Assembly (NCBI GenBank): GCA_004298045.1
Contig: SCRM01000019.1
Location: forward strand, 62,001 to 126,000
Source: Rhodanobacter sp.
GTDB taxonomy: Bacteria > Pseudomonadota > Gammaproteobacteria > Xanthomonadales > Rhodanobacteraceae
DNA length: 64,000 bases
Direction: 5' to 3'
Under the pieces are notes generated by a model. The model ran no database searches. It had not been told where the DNA came from and worked only from the letters and a program-made list of their open reading frames with translations. Shown here piece after piece: positions 26,278 to 34,677 of the stretch. A program made the position numbers and the translations under genes. Numbering within the stretch: the first letter of the stretch is position 1; each line of letters starts with the position of its first letter.

Positions 26278-27591
26278 ATGAACGCCACGCTCGCCGCCTT
26301 CTACCCCGCCCATCTCGCCGCCGTGCGCCGCCACGCGGACGAAGCGCTCGCCACCGGGGGCTGCGATCACCTGCTGGTGGCCGCCGGCACGCCCTTGGGC
26401 AAGTTTCTCGACGACCAGGACTACCCGTACGTGGCCAGCCCGCATTTCAAGTACTGGCTGCCGCTGACGACCGCGCCCGGAAGCTGGGTGGTGCACACGC
26501 CGGGGGCCAAACCGAAGCTCGTCTTCGTGCAGCCGAACGACTACTGGAACGTGGTGCCGCAAACGCCGAGCGGCTACTGGGTGGAACACTTCGACATCGT
26601 GGTCGTGCGCAGCGCCGCCGAAGCGCTGGCGCAATTGCCGAAGGGCCACAACGCGATCATCGCGCCGGATGCTGCCGCCGGCAGCGTCGGCCTGAACCCG
26701 TCGCCGGTGCTCGACTACCTGCATTGGCAGCGCAGTTTCAAGACGCCCTACGAGCTGGCGCTGATGCGCGAGGCCAACCGCATCGGTACCCGCGCGCACC
26801 GGGCCGCGGCGGCGGCATTCCGCGCCGGCAAGAGCGAGTTCGACATCCACCTTGCCTATCTCGCCACTGCGCGCCAGACCGACGCCGAGCTGCCCTACGG
26901 CAACATCGTGGCCTTGAATGAACACGGTGCCACGCTGCATTACATGACGTTCGACCGCACGCCGCCGGCCACGCATCGCTCGTTCCTGATCGACGCTGGC
27001 GCGAGCTGCGCCGGCTACGCCGCCGACATCACCCGCACCTACGCCGCGCCGGATGCCGGCGAATTCCAGGCCCTGATCGACCGCATGGACGCCGCGCAGC
27101 AAGGCTTCGTGGCGAAGGTGCGTACCGGCCAGAACTACACGGCGCTGCACCTGCACGCGCATCACGTCATTGCCGAAGTGCTGCGCGAGCACGGCTTCAT
27201 CCGCATGAACGCCGAGAGCGCCGTAGAATCGGGCGTCACGGCGGCTTTCCTGCCGCACGGCCTGGGCCATCAGATCGGCGCGCAGGTGCACGATGTCGCC
27301 GGTTTCCAGGTGGACGAACACGGCGGTCGCATTGAGCCGCCCACCGGCCATCCGGCGCTGCGTCAGACCCGCACGCTCGCGCCCGGCATGGTCACCACCG
27401 TCGAGCCGGGCCTGTATTTCATCGACATGCTGCTGGCAAAGCTCCGCGAGCAGCCGGTTGCCGCCGACATCGACTGGGCGAAAGTGGATCACTTTCGCCA
27501 ATTTGGCGGCATCCGTATCGAGGATGACGTGGTGTGCACCGAAGACGCACCGGAAAACCTCACGCGCGACGCGTTCGCCCTGGCAGGCTGA
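26278..27591 (+). CDS. pepQ: Xaa-Pro dipeptidase PepQ
   Basis: A metallopeptidase of the M24 family that splits dipeptides with C-terminal proline. The 437 residues fit PepQ (443 in E. coli). Metal ligands can be read in LIDAGASCAGYAADITRTY (Asp, Asp), FLPHGLGHQIGAQVHD (His), TVEPGLYFID (Glu) and GIRIEDDV (Glu). The N-terminal creatinase-like domain has the PepQ style (DYPYVASPHFKYWLPLT). ATG at 26278 is chosen over the TTG one codon earlier. It is convergent with pepP, 12 bases apart. Confidence 0.94.
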   Translation: MNATLAAFYPAHLAAVRRHADEALATGGCDHLLVAAGTPLGKFLDDQDYPYVASPHFKYWLPLTTAPGSWVVHTPGAKPKLVFVQPNDYWNVVPQTPSGYWVEHFDIVVVRSAAEALAQLPKGHNAIIAPDAAAGSVGLNPSPVLDYLHWQRSFKTPYELALMREANRIGTRAHRAAAAAFRAGKSEFDIHLAYLATARQTDAELPYGNIVALNEHGATLHYMTFDRTPPATHRSFLIDAGASCAGYAADITRTYAAPDAGEFQALIDRMDAAQQGFVAKVRTGQNYTALHLHAHHVIAEVLREHGFIRMNAESAVESGVTAAFLPHGLGHQIGAQVHDVAGFQVDEHGGRIEPPTGHPALRQTRTLAPGMVTTVEPGLYFIDMLLAKLREQPVAADIDWAKVDHFRQFGGIRIEDDVVCTEDAPENLTRDAFALAG

Positions 27592-27603
27592 AAACCCCGT
27601 GGG

Positions 27604-28944
27604 TCAGCGCTTGGCCAGCAGCACCTCGATTTCCGCTGCATCCTTCGGCACCGCCGCGCTGAGCACTTCGGGCGCGCCGCGGGTGACGGCAACGTCGTCC
27701 TCGATGCGGATGCCGATACCGCGCCAGCGGGCGTCCACGCCGGGTTCGTCGGGCGGCACGTAGATGCCGGGCTCGACGGTGACGACCATGCCGGGCTCAA
27801 GCACGCGCGAGGCGCCGTCGATGCGATAGTCGCCGACGTCGTGGACATCCAGGCCAAGCCAATGGCCGGTCTTGCCGGGGAAGAAGCGCTGGTAGCCGCC
27901 ATCGGCAATCGCCGCATCGGCATCGCCAGGCAACAGGCCCAGCGCGCACAGCCCTTGGGCAATCACCCGCACGGCGGTGCGGTGCGCCGCATCGAACGCG
28001 CGGCCGGGGCGTACCTCGGCGATCGCGGCCTGCTGCGCGGTGAGCACGACGTCGTACAGCGCCCGCTGCTCGTGACTGTAGCGGCCGCTGACGGGAACCG
28101 TGCGACTGACATCGGAGGCGTAACAATCCAGCTCGGCACCAGCATCGATCAAGAGCAGGTTGCCGGCGGCAAGCGTGCCACGCGGGTGCTGGTAATGCAT
28201 GACGCAGGCATTGGCCCCGGCGGCGACGATCGGGGTGAACGAGGGCACCGCGCCGCGCCGGCGCAGCGCGTGCAGCAGTTCGGCCTCCACCTCGTACTCG
28301 CGGCGGCCGGGCAGCGCCACCCGCCACGCCGCGACGTGCGCTTCGGCAATGACGTCCGCGGCAGCGCGCATGAGCTGCAGCTCGGCCGCGGATTTGTACA
28401 GCCGCAAGTCGTGCAAGAGATGGCCCAGCGCGACAAACTCCTTCGGCACCACGCCGCCGCCGCGCAACTGGCGCAGGCGCCGCATCCAGCCCATGAGCTG
28501 CGCGTCGAACGCGGACTCGCGGCCGAAATGGCAGTACACCCGCGCGCGCCCCTCGATCATGCCGGGCAGGATGTCGTCGATGTCGTCGATCGGGAAGGCA
28601 TCGTCCATGCGGTAATCGGCCACCGCGCGTTCGGTCCCCACCGCGTGGCCCTGCCAGCGCGCACGCGCCGGATCGTCCTCGCGGCAAAACAGCACCACCT
28701 CGCCATGTGCGCGGCCGGGCAGCAGCGCCAGCACGGCGCCCGGCTCGGGGAAGCCGGTGAGGTACTGGAAATCCGAATCCTGGCGATACGGCCACGCCGC
28801 GTCGGCGTTGCGCAGGCGCTCCGGCGCGGCGGCCACCAGCAGCACCGCTTCCTCGCCTGCCATGCGCATCAACTGCCGGCGGCGCGCGGCGAATTCCTCG
28901 CGCGCGATCGGGGCAGCGGTGTGCGGGTCGCCCGGCGCGTTCAA
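27604..28944 (-). CDS. pepP: Xaa-Pro aminopeptidase PepP
   Basis: Aminopeptidase P II removes an N-terminal residue preceding proline. The 446 residues show REEFAARRRQLMRMAG and YRQDSDFQYLTGFPEPGAVLALLPG at the N-terminus, and M24 metal ligands in LLIDAGAELDCYASDVSRT, GHWLGLDVHDVG, VVTVEPGIYVP and GIGIRIEDDV. The ATG overlaps the ygfB stop by four bases (ATGA). The ygfB-pepP pairing next to zapA and 6S RNA matches the E. coli order. Confidence 0.95.
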   Translation of the reverse strand: MNAPGDPHTAAPIAREEFAARRRQLMRMAGEEAVLLVAAAPERLRNADAAWPYRQDSDFQYLTGFPEPGAVLALLPGRAHGEVVLFCREDDPARARWQGHAVGTERAVADYRMDDAFPIDDIDDILPGMIEGRARVYCHFGRESAFDAQLMGWMRRLRQLRGGGVVPKEFVALGHLLHDLRLYKSAAELQLMRAAADVIAEAHVAAWRVALPGRREYEVEAELLHALRRRGAVPSFTPIVAAGANACVMHYQHPRGTLAAGNLLLIDAGAELDCYASDVSRTVPVSGRYSHEQRALYDVVLTAQQAAIAEVRPGRAFDAAHRTAVRVIAQGLCALGLLPGDADAAIADGGYQRFFPGKTGHWLGLDVHDVGDYRIDGASRVLEPGMVVTVEPGIYVPPDEPGVDARWRGIGIRIEDDVAVTRGAPEVLSAAVPKDAAEIEVLLAKR

Positions 28945-29504
28945 TGCACGCGGTTGCCGCGCGGCGCGTGGCGCGCGAGCGACTCGGTGTACAGCAGCAA
29001 CGCGCCGACACGCAGAAACTCCTGCACTTCGATCAACGCGTCTTCATCCTCGTCGGCGTCGCCATAGGCAAACGCGGAGGCCGCAATGGTGCCGAAATCG
29101 CGCAGCACTTCCTGCGCGTCGTCGGAAAGCTCGGCATGCGCCTGCGGGCCGGCGAGGCCGAAGCCACCGAGGAACCCGCGGCACCATGCGGCGATGGCCT
29201 CGGCGCGGACGTCGAGCGGACGGTCGTCCTCGGGCAGCAAGGGCTCGAAGCCCAGATCGCTGTCGTCCAGCGCATCGCGGCATTGCGCCAGGAGGCCGTC
29301 GAGCAGCGCCTGATCGGCCTCGCCGAGCGCGTTGTCGGCGCTTTCCAGCTGCAATGCCGGCAGCAGGTCGTGCCCATGCGGTTGCGCGCCGCCGGCAAGG
29401 TAGCCGCACAGCGAACCATGCAGCTCGCTGGCCTCCACGCCGAGGCGCAGGCGCACCACGAAGGCGTCGAGCTGGTCGTGACTGAGCGGTTCGCTGGCCG
29501 GCAT
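28941..29504 (-). CDS. ygfB: UPF0149 family protein (YgfB/YecA-like)
   Basis: A 187-residue acidic, helical protein of the UPF0149 family. Typical features are LHGSLCGYLAGG near residue 35, EAIAAWCRGFLGGFGLAG, and the terminal QEFLRVGALLLYTE. In Pseudomonas aeruginosa YgfB affects an intrinsic beta-lactam resistance pathway, but its general role is unresolved. The start at 29504 has AGGAG 6 bases upstream. It is translationally coupled to pepP and divergent from the TIGR02449-zapA pair. Confidence 0.9.
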   Translation of the reverse strand: MPASEPLSHDQLDAFVVRLRLGVEASELHGSLCGYLAGGAQPHGHDLLPALQLESADNALGEADQALLDGLLAQCRDALDDSDLGFEPLLPEDDRPLDVRAEAIAAWCRGFLGGFGLAGPQAHAELSDDAQEVLRDFGTIAASAFAYGDADEDEDALIEVQEFLRVGALLLYTESLARHAPRGNRVH

Positions 29505-29583
29505 GGCGCACTCCTGGAAACAGGGCGCCATTTTACGCCGCGGGGCGCGTACTTCGTCGCTCCTTGGCGCGGTTGCGCACTGC

Positions 29584-29589
29584 TATAGT
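29584..29589 (+). promoter_or_regulatory. Extended -10 promoter element before the TIGR02449 gene
   Basis: TGCTATAGT gives an extended -10 (TGnTATAGT). Seven bases separate it from the ATG at 29597, so the transcript would begin at about the start codon, again without room for a Shine-Dalgarno. No good -35 at 17 bases is seen. Confidence 0.45.
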
Positions 29590-29596
29590 GCCGCGC

Positions 29597-29836
29597 ATGA
29601 CTTCGCTCGATGCCAGTGCGCCCGATGCCGTCCAGCAAGAGCTGGATGCACTCAGCCGTCAAGTCGATCGGCTGCTGGATACCGTGCGCCGCCTGAGCGA
29701 GGAAAACCGCAGTCTGCGGCACAGCCAGGATCAGCTTGCCGGCGAGCGCGCCAACCTCCTGGCACGCAACGATCAGGCGCGCAGCCGGGTGGAAGCCATG
29801 ATCCAACGCCTGAAATCCCTCGAAGGCAACGGCTGA
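29597..29836 (+). CDS. TIGR02449-type small coiled-coil protein
   Basis: A 79-residue protein that is almost entirely coiled coil: leucines recur at heptad spacing through ALSRQVDRLLDTVRRLSEEN and the helix continues to LKSLEGNG. The small size and position just ahead of zapA match the family called TIGR02449, which resembles ZapB-like cell-division proteins in form. It lies 4 bases from zapA, so the two are an operon. A direct role with ZapA at the Z-ring is inference. Confidence 0.82.
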   Translation: MTSLDASAPDAVQQELDALSRQVDRLLDTVRRLSEENRSLRHSQDQLAGERANLLARNDQARSRVEAMIQRLKSLEGNG

Positions 29837-29840
29837 AGCG

Positions 29841-30182
29841 ATGGACGCCACCAACGAACCGGTCACGCTGCGGCTGATCGACCGCGAGTTCCTGATTGCC
29901 TGCGCGCCCGAGGAGCGTGACGGCCTGGTCGCCGCCGCCGCCTTTCTCGACCACAAAATGCGCGAACTGCGCGGCGCCACCCGCGTGCCGAGCTTCGAGC
30001 GCCTCGCCGTGCTGGCCGCGGTAAGCGTCGCGCACGAGTTGCTGACCTTGCGCAAGCAGCAAGGCGGCCATCAGCAACAAGCCGTCGACCGCCTCGCGGC
30101 GCTGCGCCAGCGGCTGGAGGTTGCGATGGAAGGCGTGGTGGCGCAAGGCCGGGATGCGGGATTGGGGGATCAGAAAGGCTGA
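29841..30182 (+). CDS. zapA: Cell division protein ZapA
   Basis: ZapA cross-links FtsZ filaments at the division site. The 113-residue product has the family N-terminus (EPVTLRLIDREFLIACAPEERDGLVAAAAFLDHKM) and the helical region with FERLAVLAAVSVAHELL. The last 10 or so codons and the stop fall within a dispersed GGGATTGGGG-type repeat, so the extreme C-terminus (GRDAGLGDQKG) is repeat-derived. Downstream lie the repeat region, 6S RNA and 5-FCL, the conserved order. Confidence 0.93.
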   Translation: MDATNEPVTLRLIDREFLIACAPEERDGLVAAAAFLDHKMRELRGATRVPSFERLAVLAAVSVAHELLTLRKQQGGHQQQAVDRLAALRQRLEVAMEGVVAQGRDAGLGDQKG

Positions 30183-30262
30183 GATTCGGCATTGGAGATT
30201 CGAGATTGGGCAGATCGGAAAGGCCGAGATTGGGGATGCGGGATTGGGGATTCGGAAGATCA
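30155..30262. repeat. GGGATTCGG-type dispersed repeat, several units
   Basis: Degenerate units of GGGATTGGGGATTCGG recur: GGATGCGGGATTGGGGG with ATCAGAAAGGC, then GAGATTCGGCATTGGAGATTCG and GGGCAGATCGGAAAGGC, then GGATGCGGGATTGGGGATT and GGAAGATCAG. Such short intergenic repeats are common in Xanthomonadales genomes. The array begins inside zapA. The rest of the 300-base stretch to 30480 shows no gene that I can support. Confidence 0.75.
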
Positions 30263-30402
30263 GGAGCCCAACGCCAAAGCTCGACACGTCGCTCTTGTGC
30301 AGGACATGCGGGCTCGCGCACCGTGCACTTGACCAGTGCAATCCCGTCGCACACGGTGGCGTGAAAATCCTCTTATCCGCGTACGCCACCACGCCTTTGG
30401 TC

Positions 30403-30422
30403 TGCCCAATCCCGAATCCCCG
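30403..30422. repeat. Inverted copy of the dispersed repeat
   Basis: GCCCAATCCCGAATCCCC is the reverse complement of the unit found at 30223-30252. With the array 150-240 bases upstream it could close a long stem between zapA and the 6S RNA. It ends about 45 bases before the probable 6S promoter. Confidence 0.6.
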
Positions 30423-30483
30423 CCTGCAAGCCCGACAAGCGGATGCTTTCTGCCGGGCAACAGCCTAAACTGGCGTTGGCGTT

Positions 30484-30662
30484 TTCTGCGGTGTTCGCCG
30501 GCACACTCTTACATTTGCCTTGTTCCTAAATACGGCCCCGGGTCGGCTTTACCATCGGTCGTTGCGCATGTCCGCCACGTGCGGGAAGCCTTGAGACCAT
30601 GTGGCCCTCCCACCTGATCCTCGTGGATCAAGGTCGTTTGGTGGGCAGCGGCATTGCGGTTG
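30484..30662 (+). ncRNA. ssrS: 6S RNA
   Basis: 6S RNA binds the sigma70 holoenzyme and mimics an open promoter, reducing transcription in stationary phase. The ends pair (CTGCGGTG at 30486-30493 with CATTGCGG at 30652-30659), and the interior has the conserved landmarks: TGTTCGCCGGC near the 5' end, GCATGTCCGCC...GTGCGGGAAGCCTTGAGACC in the middle, and ATCAAGG with a GGGCAGCGGCAT stretch near the 3' end. A -10-like TAAACT lies at 30466-30471. The position between zapA and the 5-formyltetrahydrofolate cyclo-ligase gene is the classic one. Exact ends are approximate. Confidence 0.92.
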
Positions 30663-30675
30663 ACGCCACCTTCCT

Positions 30676-30710
30676 GCGCCCCGTCCGTCACCCGATGGAC
30701 GGGGCGCCTT
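30676..30710 (+). terminator. Hairpin after 6S RNA
   Basis: GCGCCCCGTCC and GGACGGGGCGC make a perfect 11-bp stem around a 10-base loop, followed by CTTTCG. It ends 19 bases before the 5-FCL start. It may terminate or process the 6S transcript, with partial read-through into the downstream gene; the T-run is only three bases. Confidence 0.6.
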
Positions 30711-30729
30711 TCGCTGGAGAACCCGTATC

Positions 30730-31335
30730 GTGGAAGCCGACGACCGCCGCCGCGCGCTGCGCGATGAGATGAGCCGGCGCCGGCGTGCCTTGCCGCCGCC
30801 GGCTCGCATGGCCGCGGCGCAGGGTCTGCGCCGCTCGCTGGAGCAGCTGCCCGAGTATTTCACCGACCAGCGCGTGGCCGGCTACTGGGCGATGGGCGGC
30901 GAGCTGCCGCTGAACTTGGTGATCCCCCCGCTGTTCGAACGCGAACAGCGCTTTGTGCTGCCGCTGCTGGCGAAGGGGCATACCCTGCAATTTGCGCCGT
31001 GGCGGGCCGGCGACGCGGTGGCGCCCAACCACTACGGCATCCCCGAGCCGGTGGCGCCAAAGGAGTGGTTTGCGCCGTTCCAGCTCGACCTGGTGCTGGT
31101 GCCACTGATCGCGTTCGACCGCGCCGGACACCGGCTTGGCCAAGGCGGCGGCTATTACGACCGCAGCTTCGCGTTCTTGAACGACGAGACACGTCCGGCG
31201 GTGCCGCTGCTGGTGGGCGTGGCCTACGATTTTCAGGAGGTGGACGCACTCACCGCCGAAGCCTGGGACGTGCCGCTCGACTACGTCGCCACCGACCACG
31301 AACTGATCGATTGCAAGCAAGGTCACCCCGCATGA
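30730..31335 (+). CDS. 5-formyltetrahydrofolate cyclo-ligase
   Basis: Converts 5-formyl-THF to 5,10-methenyl-THF with ATP. The 201-residue product carries the signature [11 protein letters not shown] near residue 140, with [18 protein letters not shown] just before, and an N-terminal helix of Arg-rich sequence. The start is GTG at 30730 with GGAGAA about 10 bases upstream. It is directly downstream of 6S RNA, as ygfA is in E. coli, and overlaps the EVE gene by ATGA. Confidence 0.93.
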   Translation: MEADDRRRALRDEMSRRRRALPPPARMAAAQGLRRSLEQLPEYFTDQRVAGYWAMGGELPLNLVIPPLFEREQRFVLPLLAKGHTLQFAPWRAGDAVAPNHYGIPEPVAPKEWFAPFQLDLVLVPLIAFDRAGHRLGQGGGYYDRSFAFLNDETRPAVPLLVGVAYDFQEVDALTAEAWDVPLDYVATDHELIDCKQGHPA

Positions 31336-31799
31336 AAAAAGCCGCACGCCAGTACTGGCTGATGAAATCCGAACCCGAGGCCTTTTCCATCGACGATCTG
31401 GAACGCAACCGCCAGGAGCCGTGGGACGGCGTGCGCAATTACCAGGCGCGCAACTACATGCGCGACGGCATGCGCATCGGCGACGGCGTGCTGTTCTACC
31501 ACTCCAACTGCGCCGAGCCGGGCATCGTCGGCCTGGCCGAGGTGGCGACCGACGCCTACCCCGACCCCACCCAGTTCGATCCCGAGGCCCTGCATTTCGA
31601 TCCCAAGAGCTCGCGCGCAGCGCCGCGCTGGGCACTGGTGGACGTGAAGTTCGTGCGCCGGCTCAAGCGCATCATCACCCTGCGCGAAATGCAGGCGGAT
31701 GCAGCGCTGGCCGACATGGCGCTGGTCCGCCGCGGCAACCGCCTGTCGGTGATGCCGGTGACGCCGGCGCAGTGGAAACATCTGCTCGCGCTGGAATAG
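31332..31799 (+). CDS. EVE-domain protein
   Basis: A 155-residue single EVE domain (PUA-like fold, related to human THYN1). Characteristic are [18 protein letters not shown] at the N-terminus, [37 protein letters not shown] and [17 protein letters not shown] domains are thought to bind modified bases in DNA or RNA. The ATG overlaps the 5-FCL stop by four bases, so it belongs to that transcript. Physiological role unknown. Confidence 0.92.
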   Translation: MKKAARQYWLMKSEPEAFSIDDLERNRQEPWDGVRNYQARNYMRDGMRIGDGVLFYHSNCAEPGIVGLAEVATDAYPDPTQFDPEALHFDPKSSRAAPRWALVDVKFVRRLKRIITLREMQADAALADMALVRRGNRLSVMPVTPAQWKHLLALE

Positions 31800-31849
31800 C
31801 CGCAGGCAAATCGCCGATCATGGCGACTTCTCATCACGGAATGGCGGCC

Positions 31850-32494
31850 ATGGGCAACGCAAACGAAAAGCAGCTCGCCGGCGAAGCCGCGCTGCGCTAC
31901 GTCGAGGATGGCGCGATCGTCGGTGTCGGTACCGGCAGCACCGTCGCCTTTTTCATCGACGCGCTGGCCGGCATCAAGGATCGCATCCGCGGCGCGGTCT
32001 CCAGCTCCGAACAATCCAGTGCGCGGCTCAAGGCGCACGGTATCGAGGTGATGGACCTGAACGCCGTCGGCCCGCTGGCGCTGTACGTCGACGGCGCCGA
32101 CGAGTGCGACCCGTTCAAGCGCCTGATCAAGGGCGGCGGTGCCGCACTGACGCGCGAAAAAATCGTGGCGGCGGCAGCGCAAAAGTTCGTCTGCATCATC
32201 GATTCGAGCAAGCGGGTGGATATCCTCGGCAAGTTTCCGCTGCCGATCGAGGTGATTCCGATGGCGCGCAGCCTGGTCGCGCGCGAGATCGTCAAGCTCG
32301 GCGGACAGCCGGTGTGGCGCGACGGTGTGGTCACCGACAACGGCAACTGGATCCTCGACGTGCACAACTGGCAAATCACCGACCCGGTCGGCCTCGAACG
32401 CCAGCTCAACCAGCTCGCCGGCGTGGTCACCGTCGGCCTGTTCGCTCTACGCCCCGCGGATGTGGTGCTGGTGGGCGATCGGGTGATGGCTTGA
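31850..32494 (+). CDS. rpiA: Ribose-5-phosphate isomerase A
   Basis: Interconverts ribose 5-phosphate and ribulose 5-phosphate in the pentose phosphate pathway. The 214 residues include [54 protein letters not shown] and [17 protein letters not shown]. The start at 31850 is chosen by alignment with E. coli RpiA (18 residues before VGVGTGST region); ATGs at 31820 and 31841 are in frame and possible. A stem-loop with a T-run follows the stop. Confidence 0.95.
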   Translation: MGNANEKQLAGEAALRYVEDGAIVGVGTGSTVAFFIDALAGIKDRIRGAVSSSEQSSARLKAHGIEVMDLNAVGPLALYVDGADECDPFKRLIKGGGAALTREKIVAAAAQKFVCIIDSSKRVDILGKFPLPIEVIPMARSLVAREIVKLGGQPVWRDGVVTDNGNWILDVHNWQITDPVGLERQLNQLAGVVTVGLFALRPADVVLVGDRVMA

Positions 32495-32495
32495 C

Positions 32496-32579
32496 CCGGG
32501 ATCCGGGATTCGGAAAGTCAAAGGCTCCGCGCTTCTGATCTGCCGAATCTCGAATCTCGTATCCCCAATCCCGGTTTTT
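32496..32579 (+). terminator. Repeat-derived stem-loop terminator after rpiA
   Basis: CCGGGAT (32496-32502) pairs with ATCCCGG (32568-32574) and CGGGATTCGG (32504-32513) pairs with CCGAATCTCG (32543-32552), followed by TTTTT at 32575-32579. The arms are copies of the same dispersed repeat family seen after zapA. It ends rpiA transcription on the + strand, and the T-run overlaps the TAA stop of the convergent GGDEF gene. Confidence 0.7.
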
Positions 32580-34491
32580 ACCCCCCCGCCACCGCCACCT
32601 GGTTGCGGCCGGAGGATTTCGCGCGGTACAGCGCGCGGTCGGCGCGCTCCACCAAGGCGCCAAACTGGCTGTCGCCGACGTGGCTCACGGTGACGCCGAG
32701 GCTGACAGTCACCACCAGGGCGGGCGCCAGGTCGTGAAAGGCCAGGTCGCTCACGGTGAGCCGCAAGCGTTCGGCGATGTCGCGCGCCGATGCGATCTCC
32801 GCGCCCGGCAACAGCACCACGAACTCCTCGCCGCCGATGCGGCCGATGGCATCGCCCTCGCGCAAGGCATCGCGGCAAGCCTGCGCCAGGCGTACCAGCA
32901 CCGCGTCTCCCGTCTGGTGCCCATGGGTGTCGTTCACCTGCTTGAAGTGGTCGATGTCGAGCAGCACCACGGCCAGCGACTTCCCTGCGCTCATGGCGCG
33001 ATCAAGCGCGCGCTGCCCGCGCCACTCGATGTTGCGCCGGTTGGCAATGCCGGTCAGTGGATCGGTATCGGCGATTTCGCGCAACCGCCGCGTCATGCGA
33101 ATCTGGCGGATCGCCAGCCAGGTCAACAGCGCAATCAGCACCGCGCCCAGCAGCAGCGCCAGTTGCTGCCAGCGCCGTGCACGCTGCAGCGAAGCCAATT
33201 GTTGCTCCTGCAGTCGTTGCTCGTTCTTGAGTCGCTGGTTTTCGGCCTCGCGCTGCGCGGTGTCGAACTGGTAGCGCATCAGCGTCGCGGTATCCGAGCG
33301 CGCACGCTGGTCGAGCGCGGCCTGTACCTTGATCGCGCGTTGCAGGTCGGCCAGCGCAAGCTTGGTGTTGCCCTGTGCCTCATAGGCGCGTGAACGTTGC
33401 TGCAGCAGCATGCCGTAGTAACGCAAGTTGCCGCTTTGGTGCAGCAATTGTTCGGCTTGATCGAAAGCCGCCAGCGCCTGCGGCAACTGCCCCAGCCCGG
33501 CAAGAGCGACACCCCGCTGGAGCGCGATCATGTCGTTGCTCCACTGGTTGTGCAGCGCGGCCATGCCGGCGCTGGAGGCATCGAGCATTTTGAGCGCGTC
33601 GTTCCACTGGCCCGCCTGGTTGTCGACCTGCGCCAACCCCAGTTGCGCCGAGGCCAGCGTAAGCGCGGCCTGTGCCTTGCGCGCCAACGGCACCACGATG
33701 TCGAAATGCGCGCGCGCCGCATCGGTACGCGGCGGCTCCGCACCGAGGTCGATAAACCCCAGCTCCATGTGCGCGGTCATTTGCCGCCCGACGTCGCCAT
33801 CGGCCGTGCCGGTGGTCAGCGCCTGCGTGAAATAGCCGCGCGCCTTCGCGTATTCGCCCATCTGCCGGTAGGCAGTGGCAATGTTGAGCAGGTTGTCCTG
33901 CTCCTGCTTGGAGGCGCCGATGCTTGCGTAGTAGCGCTGGGCTTCCAGCAGGTCGACCGTGGCCTTCGCATACTCGCCGTCCACTGATTGCAAACGGCCG
34001 CGCCAGGTCAGGCCATCGGCAAGCAATTGGTTGTTTTCCGTCCGGCGCGCCAACGCAATGGCCGCGTCGTAATCGGCCATCGCCGCCTTGGTATCGGGGA
34101 CCCCTTCCTGGTTGCTGCCGCGGCAGAACAGAAAATTGATCTCGGCGTCCACGTAGCCAATGCGCCGCGCGGCGGCGAGCCCGCGGTTGGCGTACGCGAT
34201 GCCGGCCTGCGGTGTTTCGGTCGGGCCGATGACGCAATACAGGTACTGATAACGCAGCTCGCGCCGCGCATCGCCGGGCGGAACGTCGCGCTGCAACCGT
34301 TCAAGCAGGTGCATCAGATCGCCCTGCGAGGTGAACGCGATTTCGCCGCGGTCGAGGCGGCCGGCCAACTGGTCGAACGCTGCCGCGTTGTCGGTTGACG
34401 TGGCGCCTTGCGCAGGCAATACACCGCCCGCCAGCACCAGGATCAGCCCAAGCTGCCACCACCGCCCGCCGCACCCAGCCCGCTTGCGCAC
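32578..34491 (-). CDS. Diguanylate cyclase with periplasmic TPR-type sensor
   Basis: A 637-residue membrane protein predicted to make the second messenger c-di-GMP. It has a signal peptide (LGLILVLAGGVLPAQG), a periplasmic region of about 390 residues with TPR-like helical repeats (for example LNIATAYRQMGEYAKARGYF and LALADLQRAIKVQAAL), a coiled coil with many Gln/Arg (NEQRLQEQQL), one transmembrane helix (LALLLGAVLIALLTWLAI near 455), and a C-terminal GGDEF domain with DTDPLTGIANRR and active-site GRIGGEEFVVLLPG. No RxxD inhibitory site is obvious five residues before GGEEF. The start is GTG with AGGAGG 8 bases upstream. Signal sensed unknown. Confidence 0.92.
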   Translation of the reverse strand: MRKRAGCGGRWWQLGLILVLAGGVLPAQGATSTDNAAAFDQLAGRLDRGEIAFTSQGDLMHLLERLQRDVPPGDARRELRYQYLYCVIGPTETPQAGIAYANRGLAAARRIGYVDAEINFLFCRGSNQEGVPDTKAAMADYDAAIALARRTENNQLLADGLTWRGRLQSVDGEYAKATVDLLEAQRYYASIGASKQEQDNLLNIATAYRQMGEYAKARGYFTQALTTGTADGDVGRQMTAHMELGFIDLGAEPPRTDAARAHFDIVVPLARKAQAALTLASAQLGLAQVDNQAGQWNDALKMLDASSAGMAALHNQWSNDMIALQRGVALAGLGQLPQALAAFDQAEQLLHQSGNLRYYGMLLQQRSRAYEAQGNTKLALADLQRAIKVQAALDQRARSDTATLMRYQFDTAQREAENQRLKNEQRLQEQQLASLQRARRWQQLALLLGAVLIALLTWLAIRQIRMTRRLREIADTDPLTGIANRRNIEWRGQRALDRAMSAGKSLAVVLLDIDHFKQVNDTHGHQTGDAVLVRLAQACRDALREGDAIGRIGGEEFVVLLPGAEIASARDIAERLRLTVSDLAFHDLAPALVVTVSLGVTVSHVGDSQFGALVERADRALYRAKSSGRNQVAVAGG

Positions 34492-34677
34492 GCAATCCCC
34501 TCCTTACAAGGAACGGGTCAACGCCATGCAAATGCAAGGCCACTGTCTTTGATAACGGCCGGCAATGGAATGACTTGAGCCACACCGCCCATTGCCGCCA
34601 AGTACGCCAACCGCCAAGCCGGTGCGGTTTGACCGCGATCTGTTAGCGTGTTGACCCCGTTCGTCAGTAGTCGCCCC

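Noticed and set aside
30509-30691. 60-codon frame on the minus strand
   Set aside because: It lies across the 6S RNA gene and has no start signal; the RNA explains the region.
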